DNA of 64,000 nt from Clostridia bacterium (GTDB lineage: Bacteria; Bacillota; Clostridia; Christensenellales; UBA1242). The stretch lies in the NCBI GenBank assembly GCA_900767715.1, contig CAAGAD010000005.1:124001-188000 (forward strand), written 5' to 3'. The notes under the pieces were generated by a model. That model was given only the letters and a program-made list of their open reading frames with translations, was not told where the DNA came from and searched no databases. The translations under genes were made by a program, and so were the position numbers. How positions within the stretch are numbered: position 1 is the first letter of the stretch; the number at the start of each line of letters is the position of its first letter. This document shows, one piece after another, positions 33,460-41,762 of this stretch.

Positions 33460-34535
33460 TGACAGACAAAACAAAATGTATAATTATCGCGGGCTACACC
33501 AAGCAGGACAACATTGAATATAACTTGCAAGAAATTACCGAACTTGCACTGTCTTGCGGGCTTGATGTTGTAGGCAAGATTTATCAAATCATCACTACGC
33601 CAGACATACGCACTTTTCTTGGCAAGGGCAAGGTGGAAGAATTGGCAAGCCTTGTTGAACAAACGGGCGCAGAATTGGTGGTTGTAGATAATCAACTGAC
33701 CGGCAGTCAACTCAACAATATCGAAGAAGTGGTCAACGTTCGCACAATCGACCGCAATATGCTAATCCTAGATATTTTTGCGGGTCGCGCGCAGTCACAA
33801 GAAGGCAAATTGCAAGTCAAACTTGCCCAACTAAAATATAGCCTGCCACGCCTTGCGTCCATTAGCGGTAGCCAAGGTCGATTCGGTTCGTCAGGCGTCG
33901 GCTCACGCGGACCAGGCGAGAGCAAACTCGAACTTGACCGCAGACGCGTTAAATATGAGATTTCAGCCGTCGAAAAAGATTTGAACGACATCGCCAAGGC
34001 TCGCCAAGTACAATCTTTTAAACGAAAATCCACAATGAAAAATGTGGCAATCGTCGGCTACACAAATGCCGGCAAAAGTACGCTTATCAACAACATTACT
34101 AAGGCAAACACTTACGCTGATGACCGTTTGTTTGCCACACTCGACGTGCTCTCGAAAAAAGTTTGGGACGACGGCGTAGAATATGTGCTCACTGACACAG
34201 TGGGCTTTGTCAGTCGCTTGCCACACGAACTAATGAAGGCGTTTAGCGCCACATTGGGCGAAGCCAAAGACGCGGACGTCGTGCTTTTAGTTTTCGACCT
34301 AACTGACGACCTTTGGTACAACAAATTGCAAGTGGTCGAGAGCGTTTTAAACGACCTCGGCGTAGATAAAAATCGCATTATTTACGTGGGCAACAAAATT
34401 GACAGCGCGCCAAGCGAATATGTGGTCGGCGCGAGAGAGATTTTGAAGGAGAATTTGATAATGATTTCTGCGCGCAAAAACTCTAATATTGACGAACTGA
34501 AAAAAGCGATAAAAATTCGTTTGCAAAACACTTAA
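33459..34535 (+). CDS. hflX: ribosome-associated GTPase HflX
   Basis: A 358-residue GTPase that splits stalled or stressed ribosomes. It has the HflX N-terminal domain (TTPDIRTFLGKGKVEEL), the glycine-rich linker GSQGRFGSSGVGSRGPGE, the P-loop GYTNAGKS near residue 200, the DTVGFVSRLP switch region and the G4 motif GNKID. Length matches the shorter HflX type. It is coupled to the preceding DUF2726-like gene; about 100 nt separate it from mcsA, where a new promoter is likely. Confidence 0.95.
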   Translation: MTDKTKCIIIAGYTKQDNIEYNLQEITELALSCGLDVVGKIYQIITTPDIRTFLGKGKVEELASLVEQTGAELVVVDNQLTGSQLNNIEEVVNVRTIDRNMLILDIFAGRAQSQEGKLQVKLAQLKYSLPRLASISGSQGRFGSSGVGSRGPGESKLELDRRRVKYEISAVEKDLNDIAKARQVQSFKRKSTMKNVAIVGYTNAGKSTLINNITKANTYADDRLFATLDVLSKKVWDDGVEYVLTDTVGFVSRLPHELMKAFSATLGEAKDADVVLLVFDLTDDLWYNKLQVVESVLNDLGVDKNRIIYVGNKIDSAPSEYVVGAREILKENLIMISARKNSNIDELKKAIKIRLQNT

Positions 34536-34560
34536 CATAATTTTGATAGAAAGATATAAT
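34533..34560 (+). promoter_or_regulatory. possible promoter of mcsA-mcsB-clpC
   Basis: TTAACA (34533-34538), a 16-bp spacer and TATAAT (34555-34560), followed by a leader of about 70 nt. I see neither a CtsR-type heptamer repeat nor a CIRCE element in the leader. Confidence 0.45.
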
Positions 34561-34636
34561 CAAATATGGAAATACTATATTAACGATAGTTTCTCTGCAA
34601 GATGACAGAGTGAGTAAAGAGTGATTGAGAGGTTTT

Positions 34637-35110
34637 ATGAAGTGCGATAATTGCGAAAATATGGCAACCTACACGAGCATATTAGTGCAAAACGGCAAAA
34701 AGACAGAAGTGCACCTTTGCACCGAATGTGCCATCAAGGCGGGCGTCTTGAAGAAAATTGGTGGTTTTCCGTTTGCCAACTTTTTTGAAGTGCTAGAACC
34801 AAAGTTGCAGTCAGTTGACAAACAACTCTCTTGTTCGCGTTGCCACACCACTGCTACCGAGTTTTTGAACACGGGCAAGGTGGGTTGCAGTCAATGTTTC
34901 AATGACTTGCGCGAAGTGATTGCTCCTATGGTCAAACGTTTCAATGCTGACCGCGGTCACAAACCGAACGCACACACAATGACGGACAAGCAAAAACAAC
35001 TTTTCTCACTAAAAAATCAACTCAAAACAGCAATCGCCGAAGAACGCTACGAAGACGCGGGCGAAATCAATAAGCAAATCAAGATTTTGGAGGCAGAAAA
35101 TGAACAATAA
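34637..35110 (+). CDS. mcsA: McsA-like zinc protein with UVR motif
   Basis: A 157-residue protein. Two four-cysteine zinc sites (CDNC...CTEC and CSRC...CSQC) lie in the first 90 residues, and a C-terminal UvrB/UvrC-like motif (KNQLKTAIAEERYEDAGEINKQI) follows. In Bacillus, McsA activates the arginine kinase McsB and acts with ClpC. I choose the ATG at 34637 because GAGAGG precedes it by 4-5 nt; the upstream TTG at 34625 lies within that region. It overlaps mcsB by 11 nt. No ctsR gene precedes it. Confidence 0.88.
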   Translation: MKCDNCENMATYTSILVQNGKKTEVHLCTECAIKAGVLKKIGGFPFANFFEVLEPKLQSVDKQLSCSRCHTTATEFLNTGKVGCSQCFNDLREVIAPMVKRFNADRGHKPNAHTMTDKQKQLFSLKNQLKTAIAEERYEDAGEINKQIKILEAENEQ

Positions 35111-36062
35111 TGGAGTATTTATTTCCACCAAAATTCAAATTTTGCGTAATTTAAAAGATTACAAGTTTATCAGCAAAATTAGCCTTGATGAAGCAAACAA
35201 AGTAATAGAGAAAGTTTCATCTTTAATCACATCTGGATATAGGTTTAGGCACACAAAACAAATTGATGAGCGCGAAATAAACTATTTACTAAAAAAGCAA
35301 CTCATCACCAAACCACTCGTTGCCCATAATGAGTTTAGCGCAGTGGGTGTGAGCAAAGACGGCAATATGAGTATTATGCTCAATGAACAAGACCACATTG
35401 TGACGACGGCTGTCGCATACGGACTTGATGCGTCGGGATTGTACGAACGTATGAAGCCTACACTTGACCAGATTGAGAACGGTCTGTCGCTCGCATACGA
35501 TGACGAATACGGCTATCTCTGTTCGTCACTCAATGACATCGGCTCGGCAATGCACGTATCAGTTGTTATGTGCCTTGTGGGGCTTAGTCAAATAGGTGAA
35601 TTAGACGGAATTGTGTCGCATTTAACTCAAATTGGCTTTTCTGTGCGTCCATTGAAACTAAAAAACTCATATTTGTATGAGATTGAGAGCGCCAGTTGTT
35701 TGGGACAGAATGAACAAGACATCATCAACGGCATTCAAACAGTCGCTATGAGATTGCAAGAGTGCGAAATGAACGCTCGACGAATGATTTACGAAAGCCA
35801 GCCAGACAAAATTACAGATATGGTGCGCCGTGCCTATGGAGTGGTGAAGAATTGTTATCGCATATCATATCGCGAACTCAACGAACTAGGCAGTGAGTTG
35901 CGTATGGGTGCTAGCCTTGGACTAGTTGACATCGATGTGAAGTCACTCGACGACGCAATAGCGCACAACAACATAGAAACACTTATTTTCAAGGGTGAAG
36001 AAATGAACGATTACGAAATCACTCTTGCAAAGAATATTCAAAACGCATTAAAGGAGAACTAA
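35100..36062 (+). CDS. mcsB: McsB-like phosphagen-kinase-fold protein, probably inactive
   Basis: A 320-residue protein collinear with the protein arginine kinase McsB and in the right operon place. The active-site pattern is eroded. The front SSRIRLARN is STKIQILRN. MLNEEDHIR is MLNEQDHIV. The cysteine signature SCPTNVGTGLR reads SSLNDIGSAMH. The YGEGSEAVG loop is missing. From memory, these changes remove nucleotide-binding arginines, the active-site cysteine and a gating glutamate. The last parts are less conserved. It may act as an adaptor for ClpC rather than as a kinase. It overlaps clpC by one base. Confidence 0.8.
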   Translation: MNNNGVFISTKIQILRNLKDYKFISKISLDEANKVIEKVSSLITSGYRFRHTKQIDEREINYLLKKQLITKPLVAHNEFSAVGVSKDGNMSIMLNEQDHIVTTAVAYGLDASGLYERMKPTLDQIENGLSLAYDDEYGYLCSSLNDIGSAMHVSVVMCLVGLSQIGELDGIVSHLTQIGFSVRPLKLKNSYLYEIESASCLGQNEQDIINGIQTVAMRLQECEMNARRMIYESQPDKITDMVRRAYGVVKNCYRISYRELNELGSELRMGASLGLVDIDVKSLDDAIAHNNIETLIFKGEEMNDYEITLAKNIQNALKEN

Positions 36063-38536
36063 TGTACAATCTTACAGATTTGGCGCAAGTCGCAATAAAG
36101 AATGCCACAATCGTTGCCAGCAAGCAAGGCTACATAGTCGGCACAGAGCACATTTTGTATGGGCTTGCGAGTGTGAGCGAGAGCAAAGCCAGTAAATTGC
36201 TGTCAAGTTTCGGCGTAAAGGAAGAAGAGTTGTATGACATTCTAATGTCGAACCAAGAGAGTATGCAGATTTCCAATTCTCTCGAATACACTCCCCGCAC
36301 CAAAAAACTATTTGCCATCGCAGATATGATTGCAAAGAAAATGCGCCAGTCATTCATCAGCACCGAGCATATGCTTTTGGCACTTTTGTCGCAGAACGAC
36401 AGCGTGGCAATCAAGATTTTGGCAGGCATTTACAAACTTAACGTGTTTGAAATGCGTAACAAACTTGTCCGCATTCTTGCCAACAGTCCAACCGCGGAGA
36501 ATAGTCAAAACAATGAAGTCAATTTTGACGGTTTTGAGCAGGTCGGCAATGTGAAAAATCGCCAGTACGACCCAGAGCCATCAACACAAACCGAGAGCAG
36601 TTTGCCAAAAGAACTTTTAGATATGGGCAGTGACGTCACTCTGCGCGCACGCCTTGGCAAAATCGACCCAATCATCGGGCGCGAAAACGAAATTGAGCGC
36701 GTGATTGAGATTTTGTGTCGTAAGACCAAAAATAACCCAGTGCTAATAGGCGAAGCGGGTGTCGGCAAGTCGGCAATTGTCGAAGGCTTGGCATTGAAAA
36801 TCGTCAAAAATGATGTTCCACAGATTTTGCGTGGCAAGACAATCTACTCGCTTGACATCGGCGGGCTAATGGCGGGCACGAAATATCGTGGCACAATGGA
36901 AGAGAAACTCAAAAATGCCATTGAAACCATTATTAATGATAAAAATATTATCGTCTTTATTGACGAAATCCACACGCTTGCAATGGCGGGCAGTGACAAG
37001 GGCGATGTGAACCCAGCAGATATGCTCAAACCATATCTCGCACGCGGAGAAATGCAAACAATCGGCGCAACAACCACGGACGAATATCGCAAATATATTG
37101 AGAAGGACAAAGCGCTTGAACGCCGTTTCCAACCAATTATGGTTAATCCGCCATCGGTTGAAGATACCATTACCATTTTGAAGGGTTTGCGCGATAGTTA
37201 CGAAGCCTTTCACAATGTGAAAATCAGTGACGAAGCGATTGTTTCTGCGGTTAAACTTAGTGACAAATACATTCTCGACAGAAGTTTACCGGACAAGGCA
37301 ATTGACCTTATAGACGAGGCGTCCAGCCGAGCCAAAGTGATGAATAATTACGACAGCAAAGACGCGGTCGAGATTGAGAAACGTTTACAAACTTTGGAAG
37401 CCAACAAACAAGACGCCATCGTGCAAGAAGATTTTGAAAAGGCGACCCGACTTCGCGACGAACTCAGCCAAGCAAAGCAAGAACTTTTAGCCTTACGCAA
37501 TCAAAATAGACCTAATGAGCGCAACGAAATCATAATTGACGAGAACGCCATTGCGGAAGTGGTGAGCAAGTGGACGCAAATTCCACTCACCAAACTCACC
37601 GAAACCGAAAGCGAACGCCTTTTGAATCTCGAAAGCAAGTTGTCCTCGCGTGTCATAGGTCAGGACGAAGCCATTACGCAGATTGCACGTGCCATTCGCC
37701 GTAGTCGTATGGGCATTCGCGATGACCGTCGTCCAATCGGCAGTTTCTTGTTCTTGGGTAGCACGGGCGTGGGCAAAACCGAACTTTGCAAAGCCCTTGC
37801 CGACGCACTCTATGACAACGAAAACCAAATGATTCGTCTAGATATGAGCGAATTTATGGAACCACACTCTGTTTCCAAACTCATTGGCGCACCACCGGGA
37901 TATGTCGGCTTTGACGATGGCGGTCAACTCACCGAGCAAGTCCGCCGTAAACCTTATAGCATTGTGTTGTTCGATGAGATTGAAAAGGCGCACCCCGACG
38001 TGCTCAACATCTTGCTCCAAATTCTCGACGACGGCAGACTCACCGATACGCAAGGCAGAACGGTAAGTTTTCAAAATTGTGTTATAATCTTGACCAGCAA
38101 CATAGGCAGTGATAAACTTTCAAGCAAGCGCATTGATTTTGGTTTCAACCAGAACAGCGAAACCAGTCGCAACGAAGCCATTATGGACGAGTTGAAGCGA
38201 AAATTTAGACCAGAATTCATAAATCGCCTTGACAACATCATCATATTCAACAAATTGACTAAGGAAAATATGGTACAAATCACCAAAAATATGCTTATCA
38301 AAGTGTCTAAGTCGCTTAAAGAACGCAATATCAATTTGCGCTTGACAGATAAGGCGGTTGACTATCTGGTCGAAAAGGGTAGCAATGAAGAATACGGCGC
38401 ACGTCCAATGCGTCGCCTAATTACAACCGAGATTGAAGATGAACTTGCAGATATGATGCTTCGCGGTGATCTTTTGGACAAAACGGAAGTGTTGATTGAT
38501 TGCGTCAACAAAAAATTAGTTTTTAACACAAAATAA
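36062..38536 (+). CDS. clpC: ATP-dependent Clp protease ATP-binding subunit ClpC
   Basis: An 824-residue Hsp100 unfoldase that feeds substrates to ClpP. Domain order: N-terminal double Clp-N repeat (1-145), first AAA+ module with GEAGVGKS near 230 and the Walker B FIDEIHTL near 300, a UVR-type middle helix (QEDFEKATRLRDEL near 455), second AAA+ module with GSTGVGKT near 565, then the D2-small domain. Length and the UVR helix identify ClpC rather than ClpB. It is coupled to mcsB by a TAATG overlap. In related bacteria the N-domain reads phosphoarginine marks. Confidence 0.97.
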   Translation: MYNLTDLAQVAIKNATIVASKQGYIVGTEHILYGLASVSESKASKLLSSFGVKEEELYDILMSNQESMQISNSLEYTPRTKKLFAIADMIAKKMRQSFISTEHMLLALLSQNDSVAIKILAGIYKLNVFEMRNKLVRILANSPTAENSQNNEVNFDGFEQVGNVKNRQYDPEPSTQTESSLPKELLDMGSDVTLRARLGKIDPIIGRENEIERVIEILCRKTKNNPVLIGEAGVGKSAIVEGLALKIVKNDVPQILRGKTIYSLDIGGLMAGTKYRGTMEEKLKNAIETIINDKNIIVFIDEIHTLAMAGSDKGDVNPADMLKPYLARGEMQTIGATTTDEYRKYIEKDKALERRFQPIMVNPPSVEDTITILKGLRDSYEAFHNVKISDEAIVSAVKLSDKYILDRSLPDKAIDLIDEASSRAKVMNNYDSKDAVEIEKRLQTLEANKQDAIVQEDFEKATRLRDELSQAKQELLALRNQNRPNERNEIIIDENAIAEVVSKWTQIPLTKLTETESERLLNLESKLSSRVIGQDEAITQIARAIRRSRMGIRDDRRPIGSFLFLGSTGVGKTELCKALADALYDNENQMIRLDMSEFMEPHSVSKLIGAPPGYVGFDDGGQLTEQVRRKPYSIVLFDEIEKAHPDVLNILLQILDDGRLTDTQGRTVSFQNCVIILTSNIGSDKLSSKRIDFGFNQNSETSRNEAIMDELKRKFRPEFINRLDNIIIFNKLTKENMVQITKNMLIKVSKSLKERNINLRLTDKAVDYLVEKGSNEEYGARPMRRLITTEIEDELADMMLRGDLLDKTEVLIDCVNKKLVFNTK

Positions 38537-38538
38537 AA

Positions 38539-38567
38539 TTGACAACATAAAAAATTTAATGTAATAT
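38539..38567 (+). promoter_or_regulatory. promoter of the dsRBD-like gene
   Basis: Consensus TTGACA (38539-38544), a 17-bp spacer and TAATAT (38562-38567). AAGGAG precedes the ATG at 38594. Confidence 0.8.
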
Positions 38568-38593
38568 GAAATTACAAATTAAAGGAGAACATT

Positions 38594-38881
38594 ATGAATA
38601 GTCCAGAAAAATTAATGGAAAAATTTACTAAACTCGGTTGCGAAAACGTTGCTGTTGCTTACAAAGTAACTAGTGGCAAGAAGGAAGATATGATTGTCGC
38701 TACCGTATCTTGCATTTATCACGGCAAGAATATGTCTGTGAAGGGCGAAGGCAAGAACAATTACGTTGCAGCATCAACCGCTTTTGATGTTCTTAGAGGT
38801 AAAATCGCAGAAGTTAAAGGCAAAAACAGTCCAAAAGGCAGACGTAAACCAAACGTTCCAGAGGAAACTAACGAACTTTAA
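38594..38881 (+). CDS. small stand-alone dsRBD-like protein
   Basis: A 95-residue protein whose layout (helix, three strands, helix) fits a double-stranded RNA-binding domain. PEKLMEKFTKLG is helix 1, VATVSCIYHGKNMSVKGEG gives strands 2 and 3 with the GEG turn, and NNYVAASTAFDVLRGKI is helix 2, where dsRBDs have SKKxAEQxAA. The basic Lys pair of that helix is absent, so RNA binding is uncertain. The tail is Lys/Arg/Pro-rich. It has a strong promoter and ribosome site; gpsA follows after 13 nt and is probably co-transcribed. Confidence 0.5.
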   Translation: MNSPEKLMEKFTKLGCENVAVAYKVTSGKKEDMIVATVSCIYHGKNMSVKGEGKNNYVAASTAFDVLRGKIAEVKGKNSPKGRRKPNVPEETNEL

Positions 38882-38894
38882 TATTTGATAGACA

Positions 38895-39926
38895 ATGAAC
38901 ATAACAATATTAGGCTCGGGAAGATGGGCATCGACTATTGCTTGGCTTTGCGCCCAAAACGGCAACAAATTGCTAATTTGGGAGCGTAAGTTTGTAGAAA
39001 GACCCGAAAGTGAATTTTTCAAGACTAAGCGCAACGAATATGTCGATTTAATCGACGCCGACCTTGAATTTACTCACGACCTTGGCAGAGCGTTAAATTT
39101 TGGCGAGTATGTGATTATTTCCATATTGAGCCAGAATGTCAACGAACTTATGCAAGAAGTCAAGCGCATTCCCGACTACGAAAATAAAAAATACGTCCTT
39201 GCAATGAAGGGCGTGGAGCAGAATACTGGCAGAACATTGAGCGAAATTTTGCGCGACAATGGTGTACACAAGCAAAATATTTGTGTAATAGCCGGGCCAG
39301 GTCACCCACAGTCGATTGTCAAGGGAAAGAACACGCATATGGTGGTTGCCGGCTATGATTCGGCGCTTGCCAATCGTTTGATTGGAGCGTTGAACAACCC
39401 AAACTACACGCTTTATCCAATGCACGATGTGAAAGGAGTTGAACTCTGTGGTGCTGCCAAGAATGTGTACGGCGGTTTGGCGGGTATGTGCGTGGGCTCA
39501 AACAACGACACTCTTCGTGGCTCGCTGATGTGTGCCAGCCTTGCAGAAATGGAAAGTTATCTCGAAGCAATGCAATGTATGCCAAAGACGGCACGACGCT
39601 TACCACTTTTGGGCGACTATGACGCAACAATGTATGACTTGAATAGCCATAACCTTAATTATGGCATAGAGATTGTCAAACAAAACACCAAAGACCCAAA
39701 ACTACCCTTTGTGTCAATAGAAGGTAGGCAAGCGGTTAGTGGCTTGCTTGAACGTATGAAAAGGTACAACAACCAAGTCAGCGACACAATGCAGTTGCAA
39801 GCACACTTGCTCGAAACTTATAAGGCAATCATTGACGGGACAATTACGCCTGCCAATGCAATCATTGCCATTAAACAAGCAATCGGCAAGGTTTATGCCA
39901 GCGACAACTTATATAACAAATATTAG
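38895..39926 (+). CDS. gpsA: glycerol-3-phosphate dehydrogenase (NAD(P)+)
   Basis: A 343-residue enzyme that makes sn-glycerol 3-phosphate for phospholipid synthesis. The nucleotide-binding GSGRWAS is at residues 7-13. IAGPGHPQSIVKG matches the GPSHAEEV segment. The catalytic region KGVELCGAAKNVYGGLAGM, the SNNDTLRGSLM segment and a C-terminal helical domain are recognisable. It diverges from textbook GpsA, but the pattern is continuous. There is no obvious ribosome site; its start is 13 nt after the dsRBD-like gene stop. PlsY, which uses the product, begins at 63806. Confidence 0.88.
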   Translation: MNITILGSGRWASTIAWLCAQNGNKLLIWERKFVERPESEFFKTKRNEYVDLIDADLEFTHDLGRALNFGEYVIISILSQNVNELMQEVKRIPDYENKKYVLAMKGVEQNTGRTLSEILRDNGVHKQNICVIAGPGHPQSIVKGKNTHMVVAGYDSALANRLIGALNNPNYTLYPMHDVKGVELCGAAKNVYGGLAGMCVGSNNDTLRGSLMCASLAEMESYLEAMQCMPKTARRLPLLGDYDATMYDLNSHNLNYGIEIVKQNTKDPKLPFVSIEGRQAVSGLLERMKRYNNQVSDTMQLQAHLLETYKAIIDGTITPANAIIAIKQAIGKVYASDNLYNKY

Positions 39927-39928
39927 TC

Positions 39929-39960
39929 AAAAAAATACACATTCGTATGTGTATTTTTTT
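39929..39960. terminator. bidirectional terminator
   Basis: A-tract with TACACAT, loop TCGT, ATGTGTA and T-tract, between the converging gpsA and ABC-like genes. Confidence 0.87.
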
Positions 39961-40552
39961 ATTCCACATTCTTGATTGAGCCGTTTTGCATATAGATAGT
40001 TTTTGTTGTGGCGAAATCCACTTTTTGATTGCACGCAAGCAAGCATATTTGGCAGTTTGCGATAAGGTCGTCAAGGATTTTTTTGGATTGTTCGTTTGGC
40101 ATATATTCCACTAACAATAAGTCCACTTTTCTAACGCAAAGACGCAATAGTGACAAAATGTATTTTTCTTCACTAGTCAAATTGCACGCCAATTTGTCTG
40201 CGAGAATATTTAAGCCGTATTTGTCTAACACTTTAAGCGCGATTTTTTCGCTTTCGTTTTCGTCAAGGTGACGAATTATGTTGGGGTAGCAGAGATTGTA
40301 CAACACGCTTTTGTTTTCAAACAGTGTCGCCACTTTTGGTGCATACCCGATAAGGTGATGGTCTATTTCTGTTTTGATTTTGCCAGAATAGAATCTATCA
40401 ATGCCAGCCACCGCACGCAAAACAAACGCGTTCCCAGACGTTTCGTCGCCGACAAGTTGAAGTTTGTCGCCACAATTTAGTTCCGCGCAAAAGTTATACA
40501 GCGAATAATACTGTTTGACGTATTTGATAGATAAATTCTCAATCTTTAACAC
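39959..40552 (-). CDS. ABC-transporter-type ATPase domain with degenerate nucleotide site
   Basis: About 197 residues with the outline of an ABC ATPase: LKIENLSIKY at the front, an antiparallel strand region, a Q-loop-like stretch, and a LLRLCVRKVDLLLVEYM segment where the helix after the signature meets Walker B. The Walker A loop reads GDETSGNAF with no GK[ST]; the LSGGQ signature is LTSEE. ATP hydrolysis is unlikely. I place the start at GTG 40552, which lies 6 nt after a TGT+TAAAAT promoter; GTG 40558 is an alternative. No permease gene is adjacent. Confidence 0.6.
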   Translation of the reverse strand: MLKIENLSIKYVKQYYSLYNFCAELNCGDKLQLVGDETSGNAFVLRAVAGIDRFYSGKIKTEIDHHLIGYAPKVATLFENKSVLYNLCYPNIIRHLDENESEKIALKVLDKYGLNILADKLACNLTSEEKYILSLLRLCVRKVDLLLVEYMPNEQSKKILDDLIANCQICLLACNQKVDFATTKTIYMQNGSIKNVE

Positions 40553-40558
40553 CTTCAC

Positions 40559-40567
40559 ATTTTAACA
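40559..40567 (-). promoter_or_regulatory. extended -10 promoter, leaderless type (ABC-like gene)
   Basis: On the minus strand, TGT plus TAAAAT (40559-40564), then 6 nt to the GTG at 40552. Confidence 0.45.
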
Positions 40568-40588
40568 TATATTACTGTTTAGCGCAAA

Positions 40589-40873
40589 TCATTTTTTGTT
40601 TAAAGTGTCCATTATGTTATGTAGCATATTTTTTTGATCATTGTTGAGATATGGCATGAGCGTGTCGGTCATCTTTTGCATATTTTGTTCGTCCCACCTG
40701 CCTTGGCTCTTCATTGCTTGCGTTTGGCGCAAAAGTTCTGTCATCAATTCTTGCTGGCTCAAATCTTTATATTTGTTGATAGTCTGTTCATAGTCTTGCG
40801 TCGTTTGCTCCGCGCTAGGCTTTGGTTCGTTCTTTGGTGGGGTATAATTATTTGAAAATGTCTTGAAATCCAT
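40589..40873 (-). CDS. small Gln-rich helical protein, unknown
   Basis: A 94-residue soluble protein, polar and Gln/Asn/Lys-rich, with a disordered first third (TPPKNEPKPSAEQTT) and two or three amphipathic helices after it (LSQQELMTELLRQTQAMKSQG, then MQKMTDTLMPYLNNDQKNML). AAGGTG lies 4-5 nt before the ATG. I recognise no family. It is divergent from another low-complexity gene at 40934 and shares a short promoter region with it, so the two may work together. Confidence 0.6.
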   Translation of the reverse strand: MDFKTFSNNYTPPKNEPKPSAEQTTQDYEQTINKYKDLSQQELMTELLRQTQAMKSQGRWDEQNMQKMTDTLMPYLNNDQKNMLHNIMDTLNKK

Positions 40874-40895
40874 AAATCACCTTCACTAATAAATG

Positions 40896-40907
40896 TATGC
40901 TTGCATA
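40896..40907. promoter_or_regulatory. palindrome in divergent promoter region
   Basis: TATGC-TT-GCATA, a 12-bp near-perfect palindrome in the 60-bp gap between the two divergent genes. It overlaps plausible -10 sequences on the plus side (ATATAAAT) and could be an operator. Confidence 0.3.
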
Positions 40908-40933
40908 TAAATAAGTGTGTAAAGGGGTGAATT

Positions 40934-41431
40934 ATGGACATTGCGACACTTTTGCCGTTGATAAATATGCTCAATCAAGCGAACAATAGTCAACCAGTTA
41001 ACGCAAAACCCACCGAACAACCACTCGTAATGTCGCAAGCAGATAAGGACTTCGTAAAGAAAAACACATCAATGTTTCCGGCGTCCTTTGTTCCGCCAAA
41101 AGACTTTCCGCGTGCGCAAACTAGCCAACAACCACAGCCCGCTGACACGCTAAACCAAGCCGAGCCAGTAAGCGTCCAGCCCGCACCAAAGCAGAGCGCT
41201 CCAAATATGGACTTGAACGCACTTTTGCCCCTGATTAACAATATGGCTGGCAACGGCGTCAACACCGAACAGATTACCAAACTTATGTCTGGGTTTAACG
41301 GCTCGGGTGATATTGGCGGACTCATAAATTTGGTGTCATCAATTAGTCAAAGCAAACTCAAAAACAATAAGCCAAAACCTAACAAACAGATTATCAACAA
41401 TCGCAATCAAGATATAATTTTTACAGACTAA
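40934..41431 (+). CDS. low-complexity Pro/Gln/Asn-rich protein, unknown
   Basis: A 165-residue protein. The segment LLPLINML near the start recurs as LLPLINNM near residue 95, which suggests a duplicated helical unit (DIATLLPLINMLNQ and DLNALLPLINNMAG) joined by a Pro/Gln-rich linker. The tail is Lys/Asn-rich. The Shine-Dalgarno AAAGGGG lies 6 nt before the ATG. There is no signal peptide or membrane span. The family is unknown. It is divergent from the Gln-rich gene at 40873. Confidence 0.6.
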   Translation: MDIATLLPLINMLNQANNSQPVNAKPTEQPLVMSQADKDFVKKNTSMFPASFVPPKDFPRAQTSQQPQPADTLNQAEPVSVQPAPKQSAPNMDLNALLPLINNMAGNGVNTEQITKLMSGFNGSGDIGGLINLVSSISQSKLKNNKPKPNKQIINNRNQDIIFTD

Positions 41432-41456
41432 AAAAAAGAACAAAATTGTTCTTTTT
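41431..41456. terminator. bidirectional terminator
   Basis: A-tract, GAAC, short AT loop, GTTC, T-tract, between the converging 40934 gene and yhbY. Confidence 0.82.
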
Positions 41457-41461
41457 TAGTT

Positions 41462-41752
41462 TTATAAAACGTGTTTAATATTTTTCTTATCGCTTAATTT
41501 GTAGAATATAATTTTTTTGCCGATTGTGCATACCACGTCTGCACCGAGTTTCGTTGCAATGGCACACAATTCGTCGTCATTTGGCATCGCAATCGATTGC
41601 AAAAGGCTAACTTTCACTAACTCGTGGTTGTAAAGCGCTTCACTTATTGCGCCGATTGTATTTTCGCCGAAGCCGTCCTTACCGACATTGACAACGGGCT
41701 TCAACGTGCTTGCCAAACTGCGAAGTTTGATTCTATCTTTTTTATTTAACAT
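41462..41752 (-). CDS. yhbY: YhbY-type CRM-domain RNA-binding protein
   Basis: A 96-residue single CRM domain. LRSLASTLKPVVNVGKDG carries the conserved GxxG-type RNA-contact loop, ALYNHELVKVSLLQ and ADVVCTIGKKIIFYKLS complete the fold. YhbY-type proteins associate with pre-50S ribosomal subunits. It starts 10 nt after the obg stop with AAGGAG 6-7 nt before the ATG; obg acts in the same 50S assembly step, which fits the shared operon. Confidence 0.94.
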   Translation of the reverse strand: MLNKKDRIKLRSLASTLKPVVNVGKDGFGENTIGAISEALYNHELVKVSLLQSIAMPNDDELCAIATKLGADVVCTIGKKIIFYKLSDKKNIKHVL

Positions 41753-41762
41753 AACTTTCTCC

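Noticed and set aside
34540..34636. CtsR or CIRCE operator before mcsA-mcsB-clpC
   Set aside because: I looked for GGTCAAA-type repeats and TTAGCACTC...GAGTGCTAA and found neither.
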